Below, piece by piece: positions 1 through 11,331 of a stretch of 64,000 nt of DNA; position 1 is the first letter of the stretch; every line of letters starts with the position of its first letter. Position numbers and translations under genes: made by a program. The notes beneath the pieces are model-generated. The model saw nothing but the letters and a program-made list of their open reading frames with translations, was not told the DNA's origin and did no database searches. This stretch comes from Ephydatia muelleri. Taxonomy: Eukaryota; Porifera; Demospongiae; Spongillida; Spongillidae. The DNA is taken from contig JABACO010000002.1 in assembly GCA_013339895.1 (NCBI GenBank), forward strand, positions 16,864,437 through 16,928,436, given 5' to 3'.

Positions 1-560
1 GTACCAAGACGAGCTACACACTGCGAGAAGGCAATCTGCCAATTCTAGCTACATACTGTAACAAGGTTGGTTACACACTGCAAGATAGCAAACGTACCAA
101 GGCAAACTGCATTGCATACTGTTACAAGGCTGGGTACGTAGTTAAGCTACAGGCTACACACTGTGAAGAGACACACTACCATGGAACCATGACAAGCTAC
201 ATGATTTAGATGTAACCAGGCTATGAGTTTCATTCACAATTGTGATCATCTGTTGTATGCTTGGTCTTAGTATTGCTGCATAGGAATTGGAGTGCTTCTT
301 TTGACAGTTCATACATGTACATGTACATGTATGCAGGTGGGCTAGGTTTACAGGGATGCAGTTGGGTACCAATACAAGCTAACTACTGTATCAAGGCACT
401 GAATTAGGTACACACTGCGAGAAAACACACTACCAAGGCAAGCTACATGTACATACTGTAACAAAGTAGGGTACCAACAAAAGCTTACAATGCAAAAACA
501 AGCTACACACTGCAAGATGGCGAACTGCTGCACACTGTAACAAGGTTGGGTACCACACAG
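1..560. repeat. Degenerate tandem repeat
   Basis: Variants of ACACACTGCGAGAA, CTACCAAGGCAAGC and TACTGTAACAAGG recur in the same order at least five times (for example near 16, 73, 163, 411 and 505). This gives a decayed tandem array with units of roughly 60-100 bases. No convincing gene lies in it; the minus-strand reading frames here are by-products of the repeat. It begins at the window edge, so the array may extend further left. Confidence 0.6.
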
Positions 561-907
561 CCCTCAGTGCCTCCCAATATGAGCAGTTTCATTGTTGTTT
601 TATGTCGTGGCTGTGCTGTGTACACCAACAGCTTACTTAATCTGGTGAATGTACTTAATTTTCCTGATGTGCAAAAGTGTAGATTTCCTGAAATGTGAGC
701 CGATACTGTATACATGTACACATATCATCAGTTGCTTTCCAACCACTGGGGTTTAAGATGAATGCAATTTAGAAATGTGGTACATACAGCACTGTGGTCA
801 TTATGCAGGCTGTCTAGTGTTTGATTGGCAGTGTGAAAAAATAAATCATTGTGAGCTTGAGTACAAAGTACAGGTGGTTAGTTAATCTCCTCCCCCTTGT
901 AAAACAG

Positions 908-1225
908 GTGTCATCACTCGCCATAATTATCTGTGTAACGTGTTTGTTGAGTTCTGCCATCATGCCCACCTTGGAGTGAGGTTAGAGTCGGGCAGTGGTC
1001 TTACACCTGACCTAAGCCATACCTGGCCAGCGGATGTACTTGTCCTCAATTGGGAGAGATGGAAACATGCTGCCTTTGACATCACGGTGACCTCTCCCTT
1101 AATCCCTTCAATCCTAACAGCAGTAAGCCTGTCTGAAGGGGCTGCAGCAGAGGAGGCTGAGACCAGAAAGCATAAAATGAATGACCCTAAGTGTTTGGAG
1201 TTGGGCTGGGTGTATACAGCGTACC
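908..1225 (+). pseudogene. Retroelement endonuclease-like domain fragment
   Basis: Translation from about 908 reads ITRHN, then a His/Cys-rich helix, GSGLTPD, PADVLVLNW and AAFDITVTSPL, followed by ETRKHKMNDPKCLELGW. The same order of motifs recurs at 35.5 kb, 60.8 kb, 62.2 kb and 63.1 kb in this window. It resembles the C-terminal domain downstream of reverse transcriptase in metazoan retroelements; the D...D-x-T/K spacing suggests a PD-(D/E)XK-type endonuclease fold, which is inference. No RT or zinc-finger part precedes it, and homology fades after about 1225, so this is a dead fragment. Codons 940-1290 are open, but the ATG at 940 is internal to the domain. Confidence 0.65.
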
Positions 1226-1321
1226 CAAACTATCTTTATATGTACATTTGCAAATGTATATATCTATACAGAGCACCATGCACCAATTAGCCAAGCTTGA
1301 ATTTGAGGCAGCAGCCTCTCC

Positions 1322-1324
<3 letters not shown>

Positions 1325-1378
<54 letters not shown>
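1325..1378. repeat. (AC)n microsatellite
   Basis: About 27 uninterrupted AC dinucleotides. The minus-strand VCVCVC reading frame across it is an artefact of the repeat. Confidence 0.95.
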
Positions 1379-1380
<2 letters not shown>

Positions 1381-2860
1381 GCAACACATATATTGCGACC
1401 GGATTGAAGCTGGGTAGTAAACATGTTCTTAACCTTGGGTATGCTTTTTGTGCTGGTCATGTATTTTAAAGTGTGCTACATGTAGTGTTGTGTGTGAGAT
1501 ATGGGGGTGTTGTCATGTACCATGGTGTAGGAGAGGAGAGGCTGTTGAGTAGAGAAAGGGGGGACTGTTTGAGAGCAGACCATGGTGTGGGAAGCGGCTG
1601 TGTTGGAGTGCTCAGCATCCAGGTACTGTAGACCTCCAGATTATATCAAGGGTCAGATCGGTGGTTTTGTACTACATAAGGGTGCAGTCCTTACGGTTTC
1701 TGTTAGATAAGGATATAACTCAGTCAAGTCTGCAGATCTGTCATCCATGTATTCCAAAGGCAAGAAAGCATAATAAAAATAAAAAACTATATCGCTTGAT
1801 AGCCTGAAAGAATGATTGAGTTGCTTCTTGTGATTACTTTGCATGTCAAGACGCTAATCCAACCGGGTGCTCTGTCATTGAGCGCTCCACCTATGCAGAA
1901 AGTCAAAACTGGTGTTCAAAACATGTATATGAAGTATACAGGTACATCACCAAAAATTTCTGTCATAGAGCGACTGTCTCACCTTTTTATTTGCTGTTGT
2001 GTTCAGGTGGAGTTCATATCTAGCCACAACTGTAAGGTCTGCACCCGTTGTAAGTTTGCACAATGCTACACTTGCCATAACCAGCTCAGCAAAAGGTCAC
2101 GGCATGCAGTCACTCTTAGATAAGCATACAAGTATAAGATCTGCAAATCTCTACCACACACACATGCACATGGCTCTATGTATGTATACATGTAGCTGCA
2201 TGCCTACACTTTGTCTCCCTCCCCCGACCTCTCCCCCCCCTCCCTCGCACACTCTAATCGTATGCCCCAACGTATGTATGCCAGTGTGCCCCGATGTATG
2301 CCTATTGCCAGGCTTGGCCTAATACATAATACCATGCCTTCCCATATCCAAACGCCCTTCTCCAAAAGCCTTGTCAATGTGTGGGTGCGTGTAAGTGTAT
2401 GTGCGTGTCACAAAGGGCGGATTGAAAGCTTGTGTTTGTCTACATATGAGTGTATGAACATGCGTGTGTATTTGTGTGTCACACGTACGCACATGCAATA
2501 TTAAATGGTGGATTGAAAGTTGGGTAATATGCATGTACAAGCCTTCTTGTAGGCATACATACACAGAGTGTAACACATACTATAGTAACTGACCTTGAAT
2601 ATGAAAAAGAAGTTTGAAGTGTTTGTCTTAGTTATAAATATCTTGCAATTGAGCTGTTATGGTTATTTGCATCAAATTATGCAATATTAGTGTTAATGTG
2701 ATGCTTATTAATTATTCCATGTGGGGCTTGGGAACGAGCGAGGGTGTTACAGCTGCCATTTTTAATAGTAATCATTGAATCATGCGCACCAATGACCATT
2801 ATAATATAAATCCTCCAGGAACCGACAGGTTTAAAGTAAAAAATATGTTTTCACCAAAGC
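1379..2860. other. Intergenic, no gene seen
   Basis: AT-rich non-coding sequence with scattered ACATGTA palindromes and short CA/TG stretches. The small open frames (for example 1812-2123 and 1999-2504) show no recognisable domain, signal peptide or splice context. Confidence 0.5.
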
Positions 2861-2864
2861 CTCC

Positions 2865-3200
2865 TCCTCTATCTCTTGTTTCTCCTCTTTGGCCTCGTCC
2901 ACCGCATCCACCTCCACGTCTTCCAGCACCACATCCACCTCCACGTCTTCCAGCACTGCATACACCTCCACGTCTGAGCACTGCATACACCTCCACGTCT
3001 GCCAGTACCATCTCTACCCTTGTCAACATGTCCTCCACCGCTGACAACACCTCCTTCTTCACAGTCGCCAACAAGCCTTCACCTCCTCCACAGTCGTCAA
3101 CACTTCCTCCTTTACCTCCATCACCATGAGCTCCTTCACCGCTGCTGGCTTCACGAGCTCCTTCATCACTGCTTTCACTACCACCATCATGGGGATTAGG
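2865..3200. repeat. CCTCCACGTCTTCCAGCAC-like minisatellite
   Basis: Pyrimidine-rich units of 18-24 bases (CCACCTCCACGTCTTCCAGCA and variants) repeat across this stretch. Long open frames exist on both strands (2782-3129 plus, 2799-3254 minus), as expected from a repeat that lacks stops. Neither product has a recognisable domain, so they are not called as genes. Confidence 0.55.
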
Positions 3201-3249
3201 TCTCTCATGTCGTTTTCTGTCAGTTGGGTGACCGAAGTGATGTGCACAT

Positions 3250-4190
3250 GGCACATGGCTTTACAAATTACTTATATATAGACCTGATCGTAAATTGCAT
3301 GTGAGGAAGATAAAAGGGCTGGACTCGAGCTTGTTTGAAGTGGAACTAATATTCAAGTGTGCCTTCTTTGAAGTGGAAAATGTAGCAATTACAGTGTGTT
3401 AACCACTGATTTACAAAGCAGACAGTATCTCTGCCTCCAATTGAATTCAGCCCACCTCTATTGCTGATTCGCAATAAATGAATCCGCATAATGTTTGAGA
3501 CAAAGTACAAGCAGCCATGCAGCTAGATTGAGCACATGCAGTGAACGCTACTGCAAAAGGTTAAGCTCCCCAAGCTGCTCAGTGTTGATGAAATTTGATT
3601 CATATATCATGCATGACTGGTCGTCATACCTTTGGGTAATTTTATTGGTAGTATTCTTTCAAAGACCTCGTTGGTATTTTCGGATGCTCCCTGTATCGCA
3701 CTCTTTTCGCCATGCGAACAGATTCAGGACTCTCCCAATACCATTGCCTTTAAGCAGCGCGTTTGTTTTCTGGCTCTGCTTGATAGCTTTCACGTTCAGC
3801 GGCCCGCTTCTTTTCAGGCTCTGCTTTGTAGCATGCCAGTGCTGATTCTAAAACATCATCTCAAGTTTGGAGGTATTTCGCACGTTTTTTCACTTTATTC
3901 TTTCTCTAACGTGAAGGCATTTCGAGAAAAACAACTTCACTGACAAAAAGGTTTCACACCAAACGACGATTGAGGCTTTCTTTTGATACCTAATTATACG
4001 TCTTAAGCATATCGCATGTTTTTACTGACTTCATAGTCGAGGTCAAATCCTATATGGAAGTTTCTAGCAAAACTTCCAATATTTTATTTCTGTGGTTATA
4101 TGTAATTAAAAAAGCATTTGTTCTGTTTTGCATGAGGATGATGTGTGCATGGAAGGAGTCATCATTGCAATGGTGGTTTAGAATTACTCA
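3250..4190. other. Intergenic, no gene seen
   Basis: No convincing coding exon was found. If the receptor-tail exon that follows belongs to a real gene, its upstream exons should lie here or further left. None with a clear splice pair and domain was found. Confidence 0.4.
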
Positions 4191-4203
4191 TTGCTATACC
4201 CAG

Positions 4204-4511
4204 ATGACACCCTACTTCCCATTGTCACCATTGCTGAAGCTGTTGGGACAGGAGTGGCATTCATTATTGGAACAGCTTTAATCTCAACATGCGTGTGCTA
4301 TGGTTTCAAAAAAAGGAAACAAAATATGAATCAAGCTGTCACCAGTGTTGCTTACAGGAATACCATGCACATGGGAACTGAGAGTGATCAGAAATTGGCA
4401 GAAATTGCCATTTGTGATAATATATGTTATGAGCATGTCAACAGAGATGTCATCCTCCGTGAAAATGAGTCTTATGGACGTGTTTTTAGAGAGGAAGGCG
4501 AGGAGAAATAA
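4204..4511 (+). CDS. Possible last exon of a single-pass membrane receptor
   Basis: The open frame starts after a splice-acceptor-like TATACCCAG at 4195-4203 and has no upstream ATG, so it reads as a 3' exon. It encodes about 103 residues ending at a TAA (4509-4511). A hydrophobic segment of about 22 residues (from around IAEAVGTGVAFIIG to CVCYG) is followed by a basic stop-transfer stretch, FKKRKQN. The roughly 70-residue cytoplasmic tail holds three tyrosines in short motifs: VAYRNT, ICYEHV and ESYGRV. ICYEHV fits the ITIM consensus (I/V/L-x-Y-x-x-V/L) known from inhibitory receptors. The ectodomain is not visible, so ligand and family are unknown. It could be an orphan exon of a pseudogene. 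Confidence 0.4.
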
Positions 4512-4758
4512 TGTTTGCATTTTTGCTAGAAAACTACATATTATATGCTCACTATTTGTATGTTTCTGTCTTTTTGTGAACCACTCACCTCCTCACCTCG
4601 CATGTTGATGCAATATGACCCATGAAACACGCTTATCAAGGGGTAAGAGTGGTCAGATAACACTTAGCTTTCACTAGCTCAGTATGACCTACGGGTTATA
4701 TAATGCCCTGATCTTCTCTAAACACACTATGCCATGGGGGGGGGCGTGGGCGGCAGGG

Positions 4759-4797
<39 letters not shown>

Positions 4798-6728
4798 CAT
4801 CACTTGCTTTCACAATGGCTTGTGCCGGTCTATTTTGCTGCAACTATATCAACCCAGCAAGAACTTATGACATACACAGAAATCGGAGGTCACCAGTAAA
4901 GGGATGGTGTTAAAAGGACGTCCTATAGCATATTTTCCATTGCTATTACATAGCTGTAATGTAATTTGAATTTGTGTTGAATTTCTAAGTAGGAATCTTT
5001 CTAATTTATTCAAAACAAATTTACTATTTAAATGTACGGAAATGGACTACGCTTGAATTTTATTAATTACCACTTGCTATTAAACTTTTGCCACTTCACT
5101 TATATGTTACCATTACATTGAACATTTTGGTTCGGGAAAACAAAATATAGTTTCCATAGACATGTACACAACACCAATTTTTTCGTATTCCACTGTTTGT
5201 CAAAATATACTCTTAACAACAAATTGAATTGCCACCCTTTATAATGAGTTGCAGCACAGTGGTACACTTCTTCCTGCCATTTGTTTTTTTTTCCATTACA
5301 TAGGCTTTTCTGGTTCAGGGAGCCTCCAAACAATATCATGTCCGGCACCATCTTGACCATTAATGGTCATCAAGGTTTCAAGTGAACATAACAGAACCCT
5401 GCTTCATTTTAATTGCTAAATAAAGCAAATGTTAGCAAACTATTGTATAAACTTGAATAGATTGTTACATTTCTTAACCACAAGCACGTGCAGGCCTTTT
5501 TTCACATGAATGTATCGCTTTCTGTTTGGAAAAATCTTTGTGTCTTGTGAATGTGACACAACTAATCATACATCATTACATTTGGGTCATATTTGACATA
5601 TTATTCACCAGCAAGCTATTTGTCATCAAAATCTTCACAGCGATACTCCTTATAGCCACTTTCTGCCATGACCTTTTATCAACAAAGAGGGATTGAAATA
5701 CATCCACTCTGTACATAGATACATGTAGCTATAGCTATATAAATGTAGTGTCCCATAGGATTGACCCTCTGCACATATGTGCACACACACATATACACAC
5801 ATACACACTGTTACACATGTATCAAAAACAATAGTACTCTCTGTCCCTCTGCACATGTAGATGTATTCATCATATGCCCGGCTATGCAATTTTGATCTAT
5901 TCCACACATGCACATGCATTTTTGAAGGCCCCTGATTTAGAGAGTTTCCTTTGAGATGTGCCTACAACTGCTCATATAGGTAATGTAGCAACATGTAGGC
6001 ACTGTAGTGTCCCATAGGACTGGTTTTTACCCTCTGAGACAAATTGAAGGACAAGTGCCGTTGTTGTTATGCAAGAGGTTTTTGTTTTGTTTTTCCTTAG
6101 AGTGGTTCAGGGCTGAAATAATGATATTAACTCTTTGAACGCCAAATGCATATATACATGCATGCATTCTCACACGACCATAACTATCTGTTGTGTTGAT
6201 TAATTGAATACCGCAGTACATGTACATACATGCAAGTCAGTGCAATATACTGACATGTATATAACCAAGTGGATGCTTTAGTAATATAAACATTTCAACC
6301 CATGTGGGGTGTATGCACATCTTGTGTGTCCATTATTACCTAGCATGTTTGTAGTTGTAACAACCCATACGAATTATGAACTGGTAAAAGGCCAGAGGAG
6401 TGAACTGGCATTTTAAACGTAATATACTACACTGATTTGGGTTTTGCATTCCTGTTCTGGGAGTACTGGAGTGATGCATTAGTTAAGTCATCTGAATAAT
6501 GTATTCTTGAGAAGAAATTAAAGCTGCATTTAACCAAGCATGTCACATGTACTTATATGGTTACAAGTGCAGCAAGCATTTGCATGCATCATGAAGCTTT
6601 TGTGATCAACTTTCACTGTGCATGTAAAGTCTATAAGGTGTATATGCATTACCCAGCGTGAAAACGAACTTTATAAACTGAAGTTAGGTTTGAGCGATCC
6701 CAGATCAGTTCCTAAACGAATATTCTAT
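4512..6728. other. Intergenic; long G homopolymer
   Basis: A G-rich run at about 4735-4794 includes one stretch of more than 40 consecutive G, whose true length is probably uncertain in the assembly. The rest is AT-rich with scattered TACATGTA palindromes. No gene, RNA or complete mobile element was recognised. Confidence 0.5.
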
Positions 6729-6986
6729 TGTAACAACCGTCCAAGTTCAGAACTCTCGTTACCATAAGAAGGGTGGGGGGTGGGGGAAATCCCTACCAAT
6801 ACATAAGCTGTGACCGACGTCATTACTAGACTAGCACTCATTATAAACATATCATTAATGATTAATATCTTTAGCCACAATCAGAGTAAACTCATACAGC
6901 CACACAAAAACTGTTCTATCAGCGCATGCGCAGAACATGGCGTCTCACAAACTACATTCCTCCACACTAAATTGTCAACATCACAT
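6729..6986 (-). repeat. Possible 3' LTR of the Ty3/gypsy element
   Basis: On the minus strand this segment starts TGTGATGTTGAC a few bases after the integrase-tail stop codon and ends GGTTGTTACA, giving the TG...CA ends expected of an LTR. It lies where a 3' LTR should be. No matching 5' copy was found beyond 10549, so the call rests on position and end bases only. Confidence 0.35.
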
Positions 6987-6995
6987 CCTAGCTAC

Positions 6996-7454
6996 TCAAT
7001 ATTCCTGTGAGGGCTTTCTTATCCTCTGTGGGTATCGACGAGTTGGTGGTATTTCCTGGCCAGGTATTGATAACATTTCTTCTTGATCCAAGGAGGGCGA
7101 TGGTGGTGGCAGTGTCTCAGTGCTCTCTTCATTTGGTAGTGGCCGTATTGCTGAGGCCTCCCTTGATGGTAGACTGACAACACTATGAACCTGGTTCTCT
7201 CTGGTACCGTCCATTTCAGACAACAGTTCTTCAGACACTAACACATGCTCTCTGGTACTATCCAGTTCAGATAGCGGTCCTTTGGTAGGTCGTTCAACAG
7301 TGGGAATTAACTCCTCTTCACTCAGCCCACTTCCAGGGTCACCCACTTCTCCAATCTGGTCGACATGACGTTTCCACACTTCTCCACCTGTAGTTTGCAC
7401 AACATAGGAGAGTGGTCCTTGTCTTCCCACCACCACTCCAGGGACCCACATCAC
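6996..7454 (-). pseudogene. Ty3/gypsy integrase C-terminal tail
   Basis: A short chromo/SH3-like stretch (VPGVVVGRQGPLSYVVQT, GEVWKRHVDQI) is followed by an acidic, Ser/Pro-rich tail with two near-repeated segments (LLSEMDGTREN and LSELDSTREHV). It ends in YPQRIRKPSQEY, a common ending of gypsy integrases of this lineage. It is reached only through a frame change near 7400. Confidence 0.75.
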
Positions 7455-8257
7455 GAAGATTACGCAGCATCACCTGCTGGCCAACCAAAAATTCCCTTGC
7501 CTTTGCATGCACATCATGCATGGCTTTTTGCTGCGCCACATTTTTGGCCACCCGAGATTCTACATCAGGGTAGAGTAAATCCAATCGAGTGCGAATCTTC
7601 CTGTTCATCAATAGCTCACATGGAGCCACATTAGTCGTTGTATGCGGTGTAGTGCGATAGGCTAACAGGAAACCAGCCAAGCAATGTTGAAAGGTTCTCC
7701 CGATATCTTTGGTGCACCTTAACGCCTTCTTCAACGTCTGCACAAATCGCTCAGCCAGACCATTCGAGGAGGGATGGACACCGTGTGTGTTTAATGCCAT
7801 TCTCCTTCATAAACCGTTGGAACTCCTTTGACACAAACTGTGGCCCATTATCTGAAACCACCTGATCAGGCAAGCCGTGTATCGCAAACAAGCTTCGCAA
7901 GGCTTGAATGGTCAACTCTGAAGTGGTCGAAGTCATCTCCATCACTTCCGGCCACTTGGAATGAGCATCTACCACAACCATCAACATGCGCTTCTCAACA
8001 GGACCCGCGAAGTCGACATGAATACGTTGCCATGGTTTAGCAGGCCACAGCCAGGGGTGTAACGGTGCTACACTTGGAGCATTTTTAACAGGCAAACATG
8101 ATTTTACCAACTGTTCCACCTCACTGTCCAACCCTGGCCACCAAACGTAACTCCGGGCCAGAGCCTTAATACGACAGATGCCAGCGTGATCCTTGTGTAG
8201 TTCCTCCAGAATAGATGCTTGCAGTTTCTTTGGTATTACCACTCGGGTACCCCACAA
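7339..8257 (-). pseudogene. Ty3/gypsy integrase, two frame-shifted pieces
   Basis: The first piece (8257-7751) holds the N-terminal zinc-binding region (LHKDHAGICRIK...YVWWPG...VKSCLPVKNAP) and the first two catalytic acids in HVDFAGP and SDNGPQF. The third acid, in HPSSNGLAERFVQ, lies in another frame (7800-7339). The second cysteine of the usual HHCC finger (C-x2-C) is replaced: the text reads CLPVK. So the zinc site is damaged besides the frameshift. Confidence 0.85.
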
Positions 8258-9086
8258 TACACAGTCGTCCTGTAAATGTCAACTCCAGTTTTCTAGCCGC
8301 ATATGGCTTGAGCTCTTCCGAAGCTGCAACAGGCCAACCATTTATAATACACTGCAGCACCTGACCCAGAATCGGGTCATGATTAGTAGCTGATTTCAAC
8401 TGCTGGTATGTAACGGGTAAGGTTTCTAACTGAGTCACATTGTACACCTCTGCGTCCGTAGTGCCTTCCTCGTCCACAGGAGTACCAACAATGGGTAGCC
8501 TAGAGAGAGCATCTGCATTCCCATGGCACTCCGACTGTCTATACTGTATGTCATATTGGTAAGCAGACAGTAGCAAGGCCCAATGTTGCAGCCTAGCAGC
8601 AGCTAGGGGAGGAATCCCTGTGGTCAGTGGTTTATGATCGGTCAACAAAGTGAACCGGCGACCATACAGAAACCGATGAAATTTTTTTATTCCAAACACC
8701 AAGGCCAGCGCCTCTTTCTCCAGTTGAGCATAGTTCTCCTCAGATCTGGTTAGTGTACGAGATGCAAAGGCTATTGGCTTTTCCTCCCCACTGGGTAACA
8801 TGTGTGAGATCACTGCTCCCACTCCGTAGCTAGAAGCATCCGCAGCCAACACAAGAGGAAGATCTGTGTCATAGTGCAACAACACACTGGATGCTTGTAA
8901 CGACTCTTTCGCCTGCTCAAATGCTTGACGACACTGGGCTGACCACTGCCATTTCACTCCGGACCGCAGCAATCCATTTAAGGGATGCAGTAAGGTAGCT
9001 AAGTTAGGAATGAACTTCCCAGAATAATTGAGCATTCCTAAAAAGGATCTTTGTTCCTGGGTATTCCGTGGAGGTGGTGCCTGCAC
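8166..9086 (-). pseudogene. Ty3/gypsy RT connection and RNase H
   Basis: The frame reads through the thumb/connection (RSFLGMLNYSGKFIPNLA) into RNase H with catalytic-type acidic residues (LAADASSYGVGAVISH, EKEALALVFGIKKFHRFLYG, LLTDHKPL and GNADALSRLP). It then enters the integrase linker before the frame is lost at about 8200. RNase H would remove the RNA strand of the RNA/DNA hybrid during reverse transcription. This is the longest intact piece of the element, at 306 codons. Confidence 0.85.
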
Positions 9087-9155
9087 TATGGCTTCTGTTA
9101 AAGTGGGTGACTTGTGTACTCCTTCTGCATCAATTACGTGTCCTAAATACGTGAC

Positions 9156-9896
9156 CTACTTCGCCAGGAACACACTTTTGTCCTTGTTCACCCTCACACG
9201 ATGTTGCAGAAGCCGATACAACACAGCCTCCAAGTTGTCAAGATGAACTTCAATGGTCGCTCCAGTCACCAAGATGTCATCCAAGTAACACACCACATTT
9301 CTATCCATTACTCTTTGGAATATAGCAGGTGCCGAGGGAACTCCAAATGTAAGGCGCTTATATCTGTATAAGCCCTGATGAGTGTTGACTGTCAGATATT
9401 GCTGAGAGTCATTATCCAGCAGCAACTGTTGGTAGGCCTGTGACAAGTCTATTTTCGAAAATGCAGTCCCTCAAGCTAGTGTGGCAAATGTATCTTCCGG
9501 TTTCGGAAGTGGATACTGGTCTACTTCCAGTGCCGGGTTGACTGTAACCTTATAGTCCCCACAAATTCGAAAAGTTCCATCGTTCTTGGGAACTGGCACT
9601 ATAGGAGTAGCCCAGTCACTGTGCATCACTCTTTCCACAATTCCTTCCTTCTCCAACCGATCCAATTCCTCTCCAACACGTTGCTTAATTGAAAATGGTA
9701 CAGATCTGGCTTTGCAGGACTTGGGATGAGCATCAGCCTTGACTGTCAACTTTGCCTTCAACCCCTGAATAGCACCCATTGCCGGCTTAAATAACTCTTC
9801 ATACTTCCTCATGAGTGCTTCCAATCGTCCATTCTTCTCCAACACTACCCGATGTACCTGGTTCACCATTGACCAATCCAGTTTTAGCTGTCTCAT
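9156..9896 (-). pseudogene. Ty3/gypsy reverse transcriptase, broken
   Basis: Fingers and palm motifs are visible: SIKQRVGEELDRLEKEGIVE, WATPIVPVPKNDG, DYKVTVNPALEVDQYPLP, then SQAYQQL, LTFGVPSAPAIFQRVMD and the catalytic CYLDDILVTG (YLDD box). In-frame stops interrupt it near 9471 (before the FSKIDLSQAY motif) and at 9156-9158. A few residues that usually separate VMD from the YLDD strand are missing. The domain is clear but non-functional. Confidence 0.85.
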
Positions 9897-9902
9897 CCAA
9901 TC

Positions 9903-10244
9903 TCAGCCTAATAAGGTAGGTCCATCTGTTTTCACTACGAATAAGGACAGAGTCCTAGTTTGGTTCTTATACTTCACTTGCACAGAAATAGTACCCATGA
10001 CTATCATCTGCTCTGCAGTATAGGTATGCAGTTGTACCCTGGTTTTCTGTGGCTTCAAATATGGAAACAACACTTGGCGCACTCTTTCTGGAATTATGGA
10101 GACTGCTGCCCCAGTATCAATCTCCATTGGTAGAAACACCCCATTTACCTGTAGTGAAACCAAAAGGGGCTCTCCAAACGGGCCATCGCCATCTACCACA
10201 TACACTGTCTGTACTCCACCCTCCTCTGCCTCTTCAGTATTCAC
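9903..10244 (-). pseudogene. Ty3/gypsy protease (retropepsin) fragment
   Basis: This is an aspartic protease that in a live element cleaves the Gag-Pol polyprotein. MEIDTGAAVSII carries the catalytic DTG, and the flap region and a terminal GPTLLG follow as in retropepsins. A TGA at about 9904 closes the frame just before the start of the RT-linker, so protease and RT are no longer read as one protein. Confidence 0.8.
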
Positions 10245-10549
10245 CTATTTTGTGTTCTTAGGGTTAGCCTTAAATCCCGCAAGGCATCATCCAGGAACTG
10301 CCCATATTCACAATGTGAAGCCAGCCTTCTTAGTTCTACCAGGAACTCCGATACCGACTCTTCAGCTGTCTGATCTCTTCTATAAAACAGAAACCTCTCT
10401 GCTATAACCAATGGCTTCGGATCATAGTGCGCTTTTAATAGCGTTTTCAGTTCTTTATAAATAAATGATACAAGATAGAAATCAAAATGTTGTCTAGATT
10501 TAATGCTTAATATTAATGTAATGAAGCACACATATTTTGTAGTCTGCAA
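10241..10549 (-). pseudogene. Ty3/gypsy gag fragment
   Basis: The readable part includes LKAHYDPKPLVIAERFLF, RRDQTAEESVSEFLVELRR and ASHCEYGQFLDDALRD, typical of the retrotransposon gag (capsid) domain. It ends in a stop at 10241 directly before the protease frame. The nucleocapsid zinc knuckle (CX2CX4HX4C) expected between capsid and protease is absent, which indicates an internal deletion. The 5' end of gag is not recognisable beyond about 10549. Confidence 0.75.
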
Positions 10550-10708
10550 GTCTACTCTAGATGATTATATCAACAGTAGTCTTGGTGTGGTATATCAACT
10601 TTACCATGGGTGGCTGACCTTACAATTGCTGCTACTGGCCCCTCCCTTTTGTAAAGAAAGGCTGAATAATTGCGTTATCCCTCCCTCCCTCCCCCCCCCC
10701 CTCCCTCC

Positions 10709-10827
10709 TAGTCTCGTACCCAGACCCAACTGTACGTAACGATGATCATCGCTTACAGTATGACATCACGTGTCATACTGTAAGCGATGATCATCGTTAC
10801 GTACATATGGGTCTGGGTACGAGACTA
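10709..10827. mobile_element. Palindromic MITE, TAGTCTCGTACCCAGACCC family (copy 1)
   Basis: A 119-base near-perfect palindrome. It opens TAGTCTCGTACCCAGACCCA and closes with the reverse complement, and the centre GCTTACAGTATGACATCACG pairs with its own complement. It sits in a C-rich stretch. Ends abut TA, as in Tc1/mariner-type targets. Related copies occur at 11.24, 22.66-23.34, 41.01 and 61.89 kb. It has no coding capacity. Confidence 0.85.
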
Positions 10828-11331
10828 CCTCCCTTCCCCCCCCCTCCCTCCCTCCCCAGATTTCCCGTACAAAACAGCCCTTACAATGTACAATTTTATG
10901 CGGTCTCCCAACGTTTCTCTGCCCAGTGACGCAATTTAAATGCAAGCGATATGTTTCTTTAAACGGCTTCCTATCTACACAGAGACATGGGTAACAAATA
11001 CTGACCGAAACACATCCGAGAGTGTAGTGCTACATGCCCGTAGTGCGCCAGTAACAGCAGCAATGACCCACCTACATGTACCGTTATATCACATCGATCG
11101 CTACTCTTTCCAGTGCGCTCTATTCGCCGTACTACATCATTATTGTCGCCAGGCACGCTAAATGTACGAGCTACAGCTACATGAGATCATTGCGCCTGCG
11201 GTTTGTACATGTTTCGGTCTGGGTACTGATAGTCCCCATCCCGTCCCCAGACCCGAATGTACCTAATGAAGCGCTCATTACGTACGTTTGAGTCTGGGTA
11301 CTTGGCTAACCAAAAGTGCCCGACAGGAAGA
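10828..11331. other. Upstream region of the alpha-mannosidase gene
   Basis: This holds a C-rich run (10828-10858) and then mixed sequence. A decayed copy of the TAGTCTCG MITE lies at about 11239-11303 (CCCAGACCCGAATGTACCTAA paired with TACGTACGTTTGAGTCTGGG), ending only about 29 bases before the ATG. The promoter of the gene must lie in or around this debris. No TATA box was recognised. Confidence 0.45.
11239..11303. mobile_element. Decayed palindromic MITE (copy 2)
   Basis: CCCAGACCC and GTCTGGGTAC arms face each other around AATGAAGCGCTCATT, matching the layout of the better copies at 10709 and 61891. The outer TAGTCTCG ends have been lost. Confidence 0.6.

Larger units (their letters stand above)
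6996..10549 (-). mobile_element. Decayed Ty3/gypsy (Metaviridae-type) LTR retrotransposon
   Basis: On the minus strand the fragments lie in gag-PR-RT-RNaseH-IN order, the Ty3/gypsy order. Gag (10549-10241) is followed by protease (10244-9903), RT (9896-9156), RNase H and integrase N-terminus (9086-8166), integrase core (8257-7751), integrase C-terminus (7800-7339) and a tail ending YPQRIRKPSQEY (7454-6996). In-frame stops lie near 9904, 9471 and 9157. Frame changes lie near 8200, 7770 and 7400. The end of gag, with the zinc-knuckle region, is missing. It cannot move on its own. The RT region and tail resemble the widespread K02A2.6-like lineage of invertebrate genomes. Confidence 0.9.

Noticed and set aside
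2782-3254. Pro-rich (plus) and Gly/Glu-rich (minus) open frames
   Set aside because: Both derive from a CT-rich minisatellite. No recognisable domain, and the two strands are open together.
5100-5360. Minus-strand 86-codon frame
   Set aside because: No domain, signal peptide or splice support in AT-rich intergenic DNA; one such frame is expected by chance.
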